Shown here piece by piece: positions 24,556-32,329 of a stretch of DNA of 41,597 nt (position 1 is the first letter of the stretch; each line of letters begins with the position of its first letter). The stretch lies in contig JACRCH010000123.1 in NCBI GenBank assembly GCA_016219115.1, positions 1 to 41,597 on the forward strand, read 5' to 3'. This DNA comes from Deltaproteobacteria bacterium (GTDB lineage Bacteria > Desulfobacterota > GWC2-55-46). A program made the translations under genes and the position numbers. The notes beneath the pieces were generated by a model, which ran no database searches, was not told the DNA's origin, and worked only from the letters and a program-made list of their open reading frames with translations.

Positions 24556-26010
24556 TTACTCTATCCCGTAGTCCTTCCACTTCGAGTTCACAAGCTCGAC
24601 GATCTCTTTGGTCATCTCCATCCGCTCTCCCCATTTGCGAGTGACCTCAGGCGGCGCCTTCGCCGTGGCGTCTATGCCCATCTTGCTCCCGAGGTTCTCC
24701 AGAGGGGATGAGAAGTCGAGATAGTCTATCGGCGTGTTTTCTATCAGCAAGGTGTCCCGCTTCGGGTCCACCCTTGTTGCTATCGCCCAGATGACATCGG
24801 CCCAGTTGTGGACATCTATGTCGCCGTCCACGACGATGATGTACTTCACGTACATGAACTGCTTGAGTATCCCCCAGAGCCCGAGCATGATCCTTCTGGC
24901 GTGGCCGGGGTATTCTTTCTTTATCGAGACTACGGCGATCCTGTAGGAGACCGCCTCCATCGGGAGGCTGAAGTCCACGACCTCCGGGAACTGGAGCTTC
25001 AGCGACGGCAGGTACATCTTGTTGAGTATCGTCCCTATGACCGCGTCTTCCTTCGGCGGCCTGCCGGTGATGGTCGTCAGATAGAGCGGGTCTCTCCTGT
25101 GCGTTATCGCCTTCAGGTGAAATACCGGGAACGGCTCGGCGGCGTTGTAGTAGCCGGTGTGGTCGCCGAACGGGCCTTCAAGAGCCGTGTCCGCGTGGCG
25201 TATCTCACCTTCGAGGACTATCTCGGAAGAGGCCGGGACCTTCAAGGGCACGGTCTTGCACTCGACAAGTTCAATGGCTTTTTTCCTCAATACCCCGGCG
25301 AAGTGGTACTCACCGACGTCCTCGGGCACGGGAGTAACTCCGGCGATGGTCGTAGCCGGGTCGCACCCGATGGCCACGGCCACCGGCATGGGTCTGCCTG
25401 TCGCCTCCCATTGCCTCTGGTGCGCGGCGCCGCCCCGGTGCTTGAGCCAGCGCATGATAGCCCTTTTCCCGTCGAGGCGCTGCATCCTGTAGACCCCGAC
25501 ATTGAACGGGCCGCCGTTGGGGCTCTGCGTGACGACAAGCGGCCAGGTGATAAGCGGGCCGGCGTCGCCGGGCCAGCACTTTATTACGGGAATGGCGGAG
25601 AGATCCGGGTCGTCGGTGTTGACGACCTCATGGCAGACCGCGCTTCTTACCGTCTTGGGGCCGAGTGTCAGGATCTTACCGAAGTAGGGGATCTTTTTGA
25701 CCGCGTCCCAGAGCCCCTCGGGAGGCTGCGGCCTCTGGAGCGCCGCTATGAATCGGCCGATCTCTTCTATCTCTTCCTCCTCGACGCCGAGGCCGAGGGC
25801 GACCCTTTCGCGGGTGCCGAAGAGGTTTCCGACGATGGGTATCTTCGAGCCTTTTATATTTTCAAGGAGAACGGCGGGGCCGTTTCTTCGCACGAGCCTG
25901 TCCATGATCTCGGCCGCTTCGAGGTCCCTGTCGACTTCAGTCGCCACCCTTTTGAGGAGCCCCTTTTTTTCGAGGTCCGCCAGAAATTCCCTCAGGTCGT
26001 TATAGGCCAT
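24556..26010 (-). CDS. ubiD: UbiD-family 3-polyprenyl-4-hydroxybenzoate decarboxylase
   Basis: Decarboxylates the polyprenylated 4-hydroxybenzoate ring using prenylated FMN made by a UbiX partner, which is not in this window. The 484 residues are close to the E. coli enzyme (497) and show its long conserved blocks: MRWLKHRGGAAHQRQW, VAIGCDPATTIAGVTPVPE, SEIVLEGEI and EGPFGDHTGYYN, and a C-terminal IDYLDFSSP. AGGGAAG lies about nine bases before the ATG. It follows ubiA by 15 bases, so the two are co-transcribed. UbiD relatives also act in futalosine-type menaquinone synthesis (MqnL), but the ubiC-ubiA-ubiD-ubiG order favours ubiquinone. Confidence 0.92.
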   Translation of the reverse strand: MAYNDLREFLADLEKKGLLKRVATEVDRDLEAAEIMDRLVRRNGPAVLLENIKGSKIPIVGNLFGTRERVALGLGVEEEEIEEIGRFIAALQRPQPPEGLWDAVKKIPYFGKILTLGPKTVRSAVCHEVVNTDDPDLSAIPVIKCWPGDAGPLITWPLVVTQSPNGGPFNVGVYRMQRLDGKRAIMRWLKHRGGAAHQRQWEATGRPMPVAVAIGCDPATTIAGVTPVPEDVGEYHFAGVLRKKAIELVECKTVPLKVPASSEIVLEGEIRHADTALEGPFGDHTGYYNAAEPFPVFHLKAITHRRDPLYLTTITGRPPKEDAVIGTILNKMYLPSLKLQFPEVVDFSLPMEAVSYRIAVVSIKKEYPGHARRIMLGLWGILKQFMYVKYIIVVDGDIDVHNWADVIWAIATRVDPKRDTLLIENTPIDYLDFSSPLENLGSKMGIDATAKAPPEVTRKWGERMEMTKEIVELVNSKWKDYGIE

Positions 26011-26025
26011 TTTTATTCTTCCCTT

Positions 26026-26901
26026 TTATAGGTTGAGGTCGATGAGTATGAAAACGAGTATGAAGCCGCCGACGACTGCGTTACCGATGAACCCCCTGAA
26101 GGCCGCCTCCCTCGTAGGGTTCTTTTTAAGGTGCGCTGCCATCCGGAGAAACGCCCCGAGCGAGATCAGGACCCCGGAGTAGTAGACCAAGCCCAGACCG
26201 CCGGCAAAACCGGCGGCCAGGAGGAACGCGGCTGTAAGCAGATAAAGGAGCGTCAGCGCGAGATAAACTTTCTTGCCGAAGAATATCGCCGTTGATTTGA
26301 CCCCGATCATCAGGTCGTCCTCCATGTCCATGAGCGCGTATATCGTATCGTAGGCCGTCGACCAGAAGATGTTTGCCGCGAAGATCAAGAGCGGGACCGC
26401 TCCGATAGAACCCGTGACGGCCGACCACGCCATCACGGAGCCCCAGCCGAAGGCCATGCCGAGGACCACCTGCGGGAAGTGACTCACCCTTTTGACGAAC
26501 GGATAGAGGCTCGCAAGCAGTATCCCGACGACCGACAGAATGACCGTTAGCGTGTTCAGGAAGAGTACAAGCGCGAAGGCCAGGGCCGACAGAGTCACGA
26601 AGACGATGGCGGCTTCTTTGACCTTCAGTCTGCCGTTGGCCAGAGGCCGCGTCCTTGTCCTCTCCACATGCGGGTCGAAGTTCCTGTCCGCGATGTCGTT
26701 TATCGCGCACCCGGCGCTGCGCATCAAAAAGGTCCCGAGGATGAATATCGCGAGGAGCTTTACCGTTGGGACGCCTGCCGAGGCGATGAAAAGCGACCAG
26801 AGCGTGGGCCAGAGCACTAAAAGAGTGCCCTGCTGTTTGGGCAGCCTAATGAGGTCCGATACCGCGGAGATTTTTTTTATCGTAACGGCGTTGGCGTTCA
26901 T
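26026..26901 (-). CDS. ubiA: 4-hydroxybenzoate polyprenyltransferase UbiA
   Basis: An inner-membrane enzyme that attaches the polyprenyl tail to 4-hydroxybenzoate. The 291 residues (start at the ATG 26901; a TTG at 26910 would add three) form multiple membrane helices and contain both Mg-pyrophosphate motifs: NDIADRNFD at 68-76 and YDTIYALMDMEDD at 184-196. The family opening RLPKQQGTLLVLWPTLW is clear. It sits between ubiC (about 50 bases upstream) and ubiD (15 bases downstream) on one strand. The substrate is inferred from the neighbouring chorismate lyase, which supplies 4-hydroxybenzoate. Confidence 0.93.
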   Translation of the reverse strand: MNANAVTIKKISAVSDLIRLPKQQGTLLVLWPTLWSLFIASAGVPTVKLLAIFILGTFLMRSAGCAINDIADRNFDPHVERTRTRPLANGRLKVKEAAIVFVTLSALAFALVLFLNTLTVILSVVGILLASLYPFVKRVSHFPQVVLGMAFGWGSVMAWSAVTGSIGAVPLLIFAANIFWSTAYDTIYALMDMEDDLMIGVKSTAIFFGKKVYLALTLLYLLTAAFLLAAGFAGGLGLVYYSGVLISLGAFLRMAAHLKKNPTREAAFRGFIGNAVVGGFILVFILIDLNL

Positions 26902-26950
26902 GTTTTTCAATCTTCGGCGGCGTTTGACAGCCCGGTCCGTCGAGCGGTTT

Positions 26951-27595
26951 TTAGAAGAATTTATCCGCGGACGCCCGTAACGCCCCGAGCTTGATCCCCT
27001 TTGTGAAATCGCTTGTCACCAGTCCGGGGCTGAATATCTCGGTCACCGAGGCCTTGATGATCCATCCGCTGGCGGCTTCCCTGTTCGAGAGTATATACCT
27101 TCTGGCGATAAAGGGTGTGGAGGCCGGGGCGCCGAGGTCTTCGGCAGCGGTCGGGCACCTGACTACGCCGACCTCGAGCTTCTCTTTAGTGAAAAATATC
27201 CTGTTCGCGTTGAGCACCCTGCCCAATGGTTCGTTGGCGTATCTTTCGAGCTCTTCTTTAAGCCCCCCCTCTATGCAGGAGAGCGGTATCAGCGTGTGGG
27301 CGTAGACGAGCCTCCTGTTATCCACCGTGAGCCAGACCTCGCGCTCCATCGCCTCCTCGCCGGGTTTTTCTTCCAGATAGGACGCGTCTTCGGCCGGCAG
27401 AGGGCTCGTGCCTTTGAACCGCACCTCTACCCCTACCTTCGAGTTGTACAGGAGTTCGAGGTCGAGCGTCATGGAGCCGTCCGAGAGGAGCAGCAGCTTC
27501 TGGTGCGGGAGTATTCCGTCGAGCTCGGGCCGGTCCCTCTCAAGATCGGCCCTGAACCAGTCCCGAAGGAGCGTATACGAGAACCTTATCGTCAT
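26951..27595 (-). CDS. ubiC: Chorismate lyase (UbiC-like)
   Basis: Cleaves chorismate to 4-hydroxybenzoate and pyruvate, the entry step of ubiquinone synthesis. From the ATG at 27595 (AGGG just upstream, at short spacing) the product is 214 residues; another ATG at 27613 would add six. It has LLSDGSMTLDLE near the N-terminus, a central REVWL, YAHTLIPLS, and PLGRVL at 123-128, the pattern of the chorismate lyase fold. Sequence identity to the E. coli enzyme looks low, so the call rests on these blocks plus the operon. It is first in the ubiC-ubiA-ubiD run. Confidence 0.78.
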   Translation of the reverse strand: MTIRFSYTLLRDWFRADLERDRPELDGILPHQKLLLLSDGSMTLDLELLYNSKVGVEVRFKGTSPLPAEDASYLEEKPGEEAMEREVWLTVDNRRLVYAHTLIPLSCIEGGLKEELERYANEPLGRVLNANRIFFTKEKLEVGVVRCPTAAEDLGAPASTPFIARRYILSNREAASGWIIKASVTEIFSPGLVTSDFTKGIKLGALRASADKFF

Positions 27596-27613
27596 AAGCC
27601 CTGAAATTACCAT

Positions 27614-28067
27614 ATAGAATGGCTTTGGTCAATAAGCTATAGCGCGCCAGGGGCGGGTTGTCCGCGGAGGAAAAATCCCGCACCCCGGCGCCGGGCAAAA
27701 AAATACCGCGCTTAAAAGAGCTTTAAACGCGGTATTTCAAGCCTTTAATTTGTAATTCCGTGTAGCTTTGCTACAGGGTTCCATCTAACCCCGCCTTGAC
27801 GGGGGAGATTTTGATACCCTGCGGCAAGGCTTGCAGGGAGGTTTATTTAGCCGTCAAAACACCAGACTCCTGTCTGGTGATGAAGAGGCTGTCCGAAGGA
27901 CCCAAGCCGAAGGCTTGTAACCAAAGAAACCGCCGACTCCTGTCGGCGGAGGTTCACTCTCTCTCAGTGTTGATACCCCATAGTCCGCTACGACTATTTG
28001 GATCCGATGTCCTTAAGATACCCCGGATACCCCGCAGTTTGCTGCGGGGAGGTTCATTGGAAGTACC
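27614..28067. repeat. Gap with a terminator and a run of small hairpins
   Basis: A bidirectional-looking hairpin lies at 27701-27737. It is followed by TGTAGC-ttt-GCTACA (27761-27775), then CACCAGA-ctcctg-TCTGGTG (27860-27879), GTCC-gaa-GGAC (27891-27901), AAGCC-gaa-GGCTT (27904-27916), CCGCCGAC-tcct-GTCGGCGG (27930-27949) and CCCCGCAG-tttg-CTGCGGGG (28030-28049). Stems differ while the inner parts recur. No gene is seen. Confidence 0.65.
27694..27737 (-). terminator. Rho-independent terminator on the minus strand
   Basis: Arms AAATACCGCG (27701-27710) and CGCGGTATTT (27728-27737) pair perfectly, with inner TTAAA/TTTAA pairing, and on the minus strand seven T follow. It ends transcription coming from the regulator gene before the ubi cluster begins. 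Confidence 0.75.
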
Positions 28068-28562
28068 TTAGTTCTTCGTTTCTTTTTCCTGCTCGGTGTA
28101 CGCCTTGGGAGCCGGCATCTCGGCAGCCTTCAGGAACGCGTCCACGCTGTACTTGATGGCGGCCGCCGTACTCTGGTTCGTGCCGCGAAGTATCTTCAAG
28201 AGCTTTCCGACATAGATGATCTCATCCGGGCTCAAGCCGCCCATGTCGCCGGGGGTCCTCTGGTGGTACCCTTCCTTGCCGTAGGCCGAGGTGTCTTCGG
28301 CGGCTATCATGTATGTCTTTCTCTCAAACTCCCCGCCGCGCCCGGCCTTGTACATCTCGCCGTCGCCGGATATAAGCCAGTCCACGGAAAGACCGTAGAT
28401 GTTGGCAAACCTCAAGACCAGGTCTGTCGGCATCTCGCCCCTCTTCTTGTAGTTGGAAAGCGCCTGGGGTGTGACTCCAAGAACCCTGGCGACGGCCGAG
28501 TCGTTTTTAAGCTTTCCGGCCCATCTCATCCTCTCGATAATTTCTGCATAACTTACGCCCAT
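28068..28562 (-). CDS. Phage CI repressor-like / XRE-type regulator
   Basis: The 164 residues start with a helix-turn-helix domain (about 5-66) containing DSAVARVLGVTPQALSNYKK and a closing GLSVDWLISGDG, the arrangement of phage CI-type N-terminal domains. No peptidase S24 domain with its Ser/Lys pair is visible in the C-terminal 95 residues, so LexA-like self-cleavage is not expected. AAGGAG lies before the ATG. The immediate upstream DNA has repeated AAAACTTT words that could be an operator. There are no phage genes around it, so it is a stand-alone regulator with an unknown target. Confidence 0.82.
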   Translation of the reverse strand: MGVSYAEIIERMRWAGKLKNDSAVARVLGVTPQALSNYKKRGEMPTDLVLRFANIYGLSVDWLISGDGEMYKAGRGGEFERKTYMIAAEDTSAYGKEGYHQRTPGDMGGLSPDEIIYVGKLLKILRGTNQSTAAAIKYSVDAFLKAAEMPAPKAYTEQEKETKN

Positions 28563-28951
28563 CGCGACCCTCTCCTTACTTTATAAAAGTTTTAAAGTTT
28601 TTGTAATACGCCTATCCTGCTGACTCATCCAGCCGTGATGCGCACAACTATCGGATCTGTGAATAATAACCAGAGTAATATAGATAGCATATCGTGCCTG
28701 CGGGCTCGAGTGAGGGGATGAAACGGGGCATTTCCGTACATTGACAACTATTCAGAAAACTTCGAGGATTTTAGAAATAGCCGGGTTTTTCTCACACTGC
28801 GTTAAGCCGGAATAGCTCGCTTGCACTAATTGTAAACCTTTTGGCAAACCATGTCAATAGGCATTTATCGACATTTTTCAATTTTATCATCAGGTTAAAA
28901 CAAGTTTTTAAATGCCTGATGCCGAAAAAGATAGTGGCGATCCGTCCGAGA
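28563..28951. other. Gap between the regulator and the lipoprotein gene
   Basis: Positions 28576-28605 contain TTTATAAAAGTTTTAAAGTT, a possible operator and promoter for the regulator. The remainder is AT-richer than its surroundings and shows no convincing gene; a 76-codon minus frame overlapping the lipoprotein gene has no ribosome site. Confidence 0.4.
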
Positions 28952-29383
28952 CTATCTCTCAATCGCTTCTTTTGAACGATTGTTCCAGTTTTGCAGTTTT
29001 TCCTTGTAGTCAGCGTAGTCATCGGCCTGGGAACGAAGGACTATTGTCAGGTCATTGACGAGGTCGTCGAATTTCGCGCTATCTTTTTTGAAGATTCTTT
29101 TGTCCTTTTCCGACATATCGTTGAGTCTCTCGCAGTTCCTGTAGACTATATCATCGATCCTTTGCGCAATGCGGCTCGTCTCATGGAGATCAAAGAATGC
29201 GGCGTTTATCTTCTGCTGAGTCATTTCCGTCTTTACTCCCTTTATCTCAACGGGCAGCATCATGTCGTCTTCCCCGCCCCTGCCGTAGACCTCGAACACC
29301 ATCGGCCTGACGCAGACCTCGGCACAGGCGGTAAGAAACAAAGGCAATAAAAGAAGAAAGAACAGGGAATGTATCCTCTTCAC
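28952..29383 (-). CDS. Small lipoprotein of unknown function
   Basis: The GTG at 29383 has CGGAG at eight-base spacing; another GTG at 29392 is possible. The 143 residues begin with a lipoprotein signal (MKRIHSLFFLLLLPLFLTAC), where LTAC is the lipobox. The mature part is charged and helical, with a predicted coiled region (NDLTIVLRSQADDYADYKEKL) and two early cysteines. The protein should be anchored in the envelope. No family is recognised. It lies next to tRNA-Val and is not obviously in an operon. Confidence 0.75.
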   Translation of the reverse strand: MKRIHSLFFLLLLPLFLTACAEVCVRPMVFEVYGRGGEDDMMLPVEIKGVKTEMTQQKINAAFFDLHETSRIAQRIDDIVYRNCERLNDMSEKDKRIFKKDSAKFDDLVNDLTIVLRSQADDYADYKEKLQNWNNRSKEAIER

Positions 29384-29533
29384 GACATTCACTCCGGGTA
29401 GAGTCGCTTATCTTGTAAAGGTAGAAATCTACACTTTTTAAAGTACTTTTGCAATAGAGTTTTCTCATGGAGCAGGTTGAGGCCGGGCAGCGCGTCGGGC
29501 CTGGAGCGAGGGAGCTGTCGATGGTTGGTTGTA

Positions 29534-29608
29534 TGGTGGGCGGTACAGGGTTTGAACCTGTGACTTCCACCGTGTGAAGGTGGCACTCTGCCGCTGAGTT
29601 AACCGCCC
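29534..29608 (-). tRNA. tRNA-Val (anticodon CAC)
   Basis: On the minus strand the acceptor GGGCGGT pairs with ACCGCCC, followed by the discriminator A and an encoded CCA (29536-29534). The D arm is ACTC...GAGT. The anticodon arm CCACC-TTCACAC-GGTGG gives the anticodon CAC, which reads the valine codon GTG. The T arm is ACAGG-TTCAAAC-CCTGT. All arms close, so this is a complete gene. Confidence 0.95.
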
Positions 29609-29669
29609 GGAGAGGACTGAAAAGTATATTGGATAATATAGTAACTCCTTTGTAAAGTCAAGTTTGACC

Positions 29670-29698
29670 TTGTAAAAAAGCCCAAAAAAAGCTATATT
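29670..29698 (+). promoter_or_regulatory. Promoter predicted to give a leaderless ruvX mRNA
   Basis: TTGTAA (29670-29675), a 17-base spacer, and TATATT (29693-29698, 5 of 6). Seven bases after the -10 is the A of the ruvX ATG (29705). No Shine-Dalgarno sequence lies before that ATG. Confidence 0.5.
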
Positions 29699-29704
29699 AT
29701 TATA

Positions 29705-30133
29705 ATGAGAATAATGGGTCTGGACCTCGGAAAAAAGACTATAGGCGTCGCCGTGAGCGATGAGACGGGCCTTACCGCCCAGCCGGTAACGACTATAAAG
29801 AGGGTTTCGTTGCGGAAAGACCTTGATCAGCTCTCAAGACTTATCGGGGAGTACGAAGTCACGGGGGTGGTCGTCGGACTACCCGTAAATATGAACGGCT
29901 CCATGGGACCTGCCGCCGAGTCCGTCTTCAAGTTCATCGAGAACATTCAGGAGAGGACCGGGATCACGGCGGAGACCTGGGACGAGAGGCTTTCAACGGC
30001 CGCCGTCACGAGAGTCCTTTTAGACGGCGACATAAGCAGGTCGAGGAGAAAAGAGGTGGTTGACAAGATGGCCGCCTCGTACATACTCCAGGGATACCTC
30101 GACAGGGCCTTGTGCGGCAATAGCGCCGTTTGA
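29705..30133 (+). CDS. ruvX: YqgF/RuvX-type Holliday junction resolvase-like nuclease
   Basis: Conserved RNase H-fold protein; proposed roles are pre-16S rRNA 5'-end processing and Holliday junction resolution. The 142 residues match the family length. It opens with GLDLGKKTIGVAVSD (about 5-19, first acidic residue D7), then VVVGLPVNMNGSMG (about 55-68), WDERLST (about 96-102) and DKMAASYILQGYL near the end. There is no ribosome site in front of the ATG, while a promoter ends six bases before it, so the mRNA is probably leaderless. It is convergent with nothing and precedes mltG after a repeat-filled gap. Confidence 0.93.
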   Translation: MRIMGLDLGKKTIGVAVSDETGLTAQPVTTIKRVSLRKDLDQLSRLIGEYEVTGVVVGLPVNMNGSMGPAAESVFKFIENIQERTGITAETWDERLSTAAVTRVLLDGDISRSRRKEVVDKMAASYILQGYLDRALCGNSAV

Positions 30134-30570
30134 TCCGTCCTTTTTGGGCCGGATACTCTCTGAAGTGCGCTTTCCGTATTAATGAAACCTACCCGCGGCA
30201 AGCCGCGGGGTTCCGTCGGCATGCCCTTCAAAAACTGCCCGATAGCCAGGCTTCAGCGAATTTAACGCCGCAGACAATAAACCACCCCGCAAGCCTTGCC
30301 AGCGGGGTATCGAAGGGAGATCTGTTTTTATATACGCGGCTCGCCGCGCTTAATTAAAATTCTCCGCCATAAATGACGTAGAATTTTGATGGTATGGAAG
30401 ATCATTTGCATTTGCCAGCCTTGACCCGCCGCTAAAGCGACGGGATTGCGGAGTGGCACACCCATTCAACCCGAAGGAAATATTAAAACAACCCTTAACT
30501 TCCGCAGGCTCCGTCCGATAGATATTATATACAGGGGAATATCGCTCTGCGCATTTCAAACTTACTCAAG
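30134..30570. repeat. ruvX-mltG gap with a type A repeat carrying the 108-bp insert
   Basis: The type A repeat spans 30280-30488 and is interrupted at the same point as the copy at 17.5 kb. Positions 30181-30215 hold AATGAAACCTACCCGCGGCA, related to an inverted piece at 18877-18905. No gene is visible. Confidence 0.75.
30356..30463 (+). mobile_element. 108-bp MITE-like insert, copy 2 (nested)
   Basis: Same length, ends and ATT flanks (30353-30355 and 30464-30466) as copy 1. Both nested copies share the changed right-hand stem GGAGTGGC, whereas the stand-alone copy has the pairing GGCTGGC. This suggests that the two nested copies descend from one insertion event followed by duplication of the whole composite. 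Confidence 0.7.
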
Positions 30571-31608
30571 ATGCCCAAACGGATAGAAAAGACAGTTTTT
30601 CTTATACTCGTCGCCCTCGTCGTAATCTCCACGCATCTCTATATTACATTTTTCACGCCCGCTTCCCGCGAGGGCGGGGCGCGTACCGTCTATATCCAGA
30701 AAGGCACTGGTTTCCGCATGGTTGCCGAAAACCTGGAGAAGGCCGGGGTCGTGCGCGACGCCGAGAGCTTCATATACGCGGCCCGTCTTTTAGGCGCCTA
30801 CAAGAAGGTGCAGGCCGGAGAGTACGAGTTCGACAGATCCATGACCCCGCTTGAGATACTCAACGCGCTCACCAAAGGCAAGGTCAAAAAGCATCTCGTC
30901 ACCATCCCCGAAGGATATAATATCCAGGAGGTGGCCGAGGTATTGAGCGAGGAGGGGCTGGCCGACCCCGGGGATTTCACTGCCAAAGCGACCGACAGAT
31001 ACTTTGTGGCAACCCTCGGGCTTGAAGGCCGGACACTCGAAGGGTACCTCTTCCCCGACACCTACTCGCTCACAAGGGGGATGACAGTTGAGGAGATAAT
31101 AACGAAGATGGTCGATAAGTTCAAAACGGTCTATACGGCCGAGTTCGACTCTGCCGCAAGGGCAAAAGGGATGTCCATGAGGACGGTCGTGACGCTGGCC
31201 TCGATCATCGAGAAGGAGACCGGGGCGCCCGAAGAGAGGGACCTGATCTCCGCGGTCTTCCATAACAGGCTTAAAAACAGGATAAAGCTTCAGAGCGACC
31301 CGACGGTCATCTACGACATAAAGGATTTTGACGGCAACCTTACGAAGAAGCACCTACTGGCAAAGACGCCGTACAATACCTATGTCAACTACGGCCTGCC
31401 CCCGGGCCCTATCGCGAACCCCGGCAAGGCATCGCTTAAAGCGGCGATAAGCCCGGCTCGCGCCGACTACCTCTACTTCGTCTCCAGGAACAACGGCACC
31501 CATCAGTTCTCATCGAGCCTCAAGGACCACAACAGGGCCGTAGACTCCTTCCAGCGTAAACACAGAACAAGGTCATCGCCCACGGCAGCCGCTTCGCCGA
31601 AGAGCTGA
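30571..31608 (+). CDS. mltG: Endolytic murein transglycosylase MltG
   Basis: An inner-membrane enzyme that cuts nascent glycan strands and so sets their length. The 345 residues begin with a membrane helix (about 8-28), followed by a LysM-like region and the YceG catalytic domain. The catalytic glutamate lies in SIIEKET (211-217), followed by FHNRLKNRIKLQSDPTVIYD and GLPPGPIANPGKASL, both family hallmarks. The C-terminus is a short basic tail. The start has no clear ribosome site. In many bacteria mltG neighbours ruvX, as here. Confidence 0.95.
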   Translation: MPKRIEKTVFLILVALVVISTHLYITFFTPASREGGARTVYIQKGTGFRMVAENLEKAGVVRDAESFIYAARLLGAYKKVQAGEYEFDRSMTPLEILNALTKGKVKKHLVTIPEGYNIQEVAEVLSEEGLADPGDFTAKATDRYFVATLGLEGRTLEGYLFPDTYSLTRGMTVEEIITKMVDKFKTVYTAEFDSAARAKGMSMRTVVTLASIIEKETGAPEERDLISAVFHNRLKNRIKLQSDPTVIYDIKDFDGNLTKKHLLAKTPYNTYVNYGLPPGPIANPGKASLKAAISPARADYLYFVSRNNGTHQFSSSLKDHNRAVDSFQRKHRTRSSPTAAASPKS

Positions 31609-31646
31609 AGAGAACCTTATTGAAAAGTCCTGGCGGACGGCGAAAA

Positions 31647-31793
31647 TGAACCACCCTGATAGCCAAGCTCCGGGGTATCACTTTAAGCCTCCCCTCCCGT
31701 TGCGCTCTTCCGGTGCAACGGGAGGGGAGGGGGGGTGAAAACATTTTTTCACACCCATCCTCCCCCATCGAGGGGGAGGGTTTTACAAGGGCT
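31647..31793 (+). repeat. Type C large palindromic repeat, copy 2
   Basis: Starts with GAACCACCCTGATAGCCAAG, then a palindrome pair around TCCCGTTGCGCTCTTCCGGT and CCTCCCCCATCGAGGGGGAG. It matches 3428-3602, with a deletion in the middle, and the inverted copy at 39868-40078. It reaches to the end of the frameshifted gene. Confidence 0.7.
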
Positions 31794-32181
31794 TACCTAC
31801 CCTGTTGGTTTTTATTCTTTTGCCATATAGAAAAATTTATTCTGCCTGATCCACGCAAATCACAAAATCTGTCCTCTTGACTTGCTGAAAGCCAAAGGGA
31901 TACTTTGTCTTCCTTTAGCACAGCTAACAACTCCAAATTTTTAACTATGAAATCAACAGGGATACACAAGAGATGAAAATCCCGCCTATTTTCATCTTGG
32001 CACAGAAGATTTATCGTTTGGCATCTTTTTAGTTTGCTAAGAGGAATTCGTGAAACCAACTGGGGCATTTGGGCCATGATTCTTCAGTGGTATAAAATTT
32101 AGAAACCGCAGTACATTCTGGCGATATTTCTTCAAAATGTCTTTTTGCATAAGATAGTCCATCTTTTCTTGTTTCATTCAT
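31793..32181 (-). pseudogene. Frameshifted hypothetical gene
   Basis: The ATG at 32181 has a good ribosome site (AAGGGAG, six bases away). The first frame encodes about 49 residues and stops soon after WPKCPSWFHE. The next frame continues with IPLSKLKR and runs on for about 85 residues with a plausible composition. One extra A at about 32050 (making CACGAAATTCCT) would join them into a single protein of roughly 129 residues. The gene is clearly more AT-rich than its neighbours, which suggests acquisition. No family is recognised. Either the frame is truly broken or one base was missed. Confidence 0.6.
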
Positions 32182-32221
32182 AATTATCTCCCTTAGTAAT
32201 GTTTTTTTAGTTTTTTTGAAT

Positions 32222-32329
32222 GGGTGTGCCAGCCGCAATCCCGTCGCTTTAGCGGCGGGTCAAGGCTGGCAAATACAAATGATCTTTCCATACCATCAAA
32301 ATTCTCCGTCATTTATGGCGGAGAATTTT
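32222..32329 (-). mobile_element. 108-bp MITE-like insert, copy 3 (stand-alone)
   Basis: Inverted relative to the other two, 108 bp, flanked by AAT (ATT on its own strand) at 32219-32221 and 32330-32332. It lies outside any type A repeat, in AT-rich DNA upstream of the frameshifted gene. Both terminal hairpins are perfect or nearly so (GCCAGCC ... GGCTGGC), making it the best-preserved copy. Confidence 0.7.

Noticed and set aside
24808-26031. 407-codon frame antisense to ubiD
   Set aside because: ubiD is certain from conserved blocks; the antisense frame lacks any known motif and reflects codon bias.
28068-28562. Prophage remnant suggested by the CI-like repressor
   Set aside because: No integrase, structural or lysis genes within reach; the neighbours are chromosomal housekeeping genes.
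28792-29022. 76-codon frame overlapping the lipoprotein 3' end
   Set aside because: No ribosome site, AT-rich random composition, overlaps a better gene.
29534-29608. Integration site (att) at tRNA-Val
   Set aside because: The tRNA is intact, and no duplicated 3' end or integrase lies nearby.
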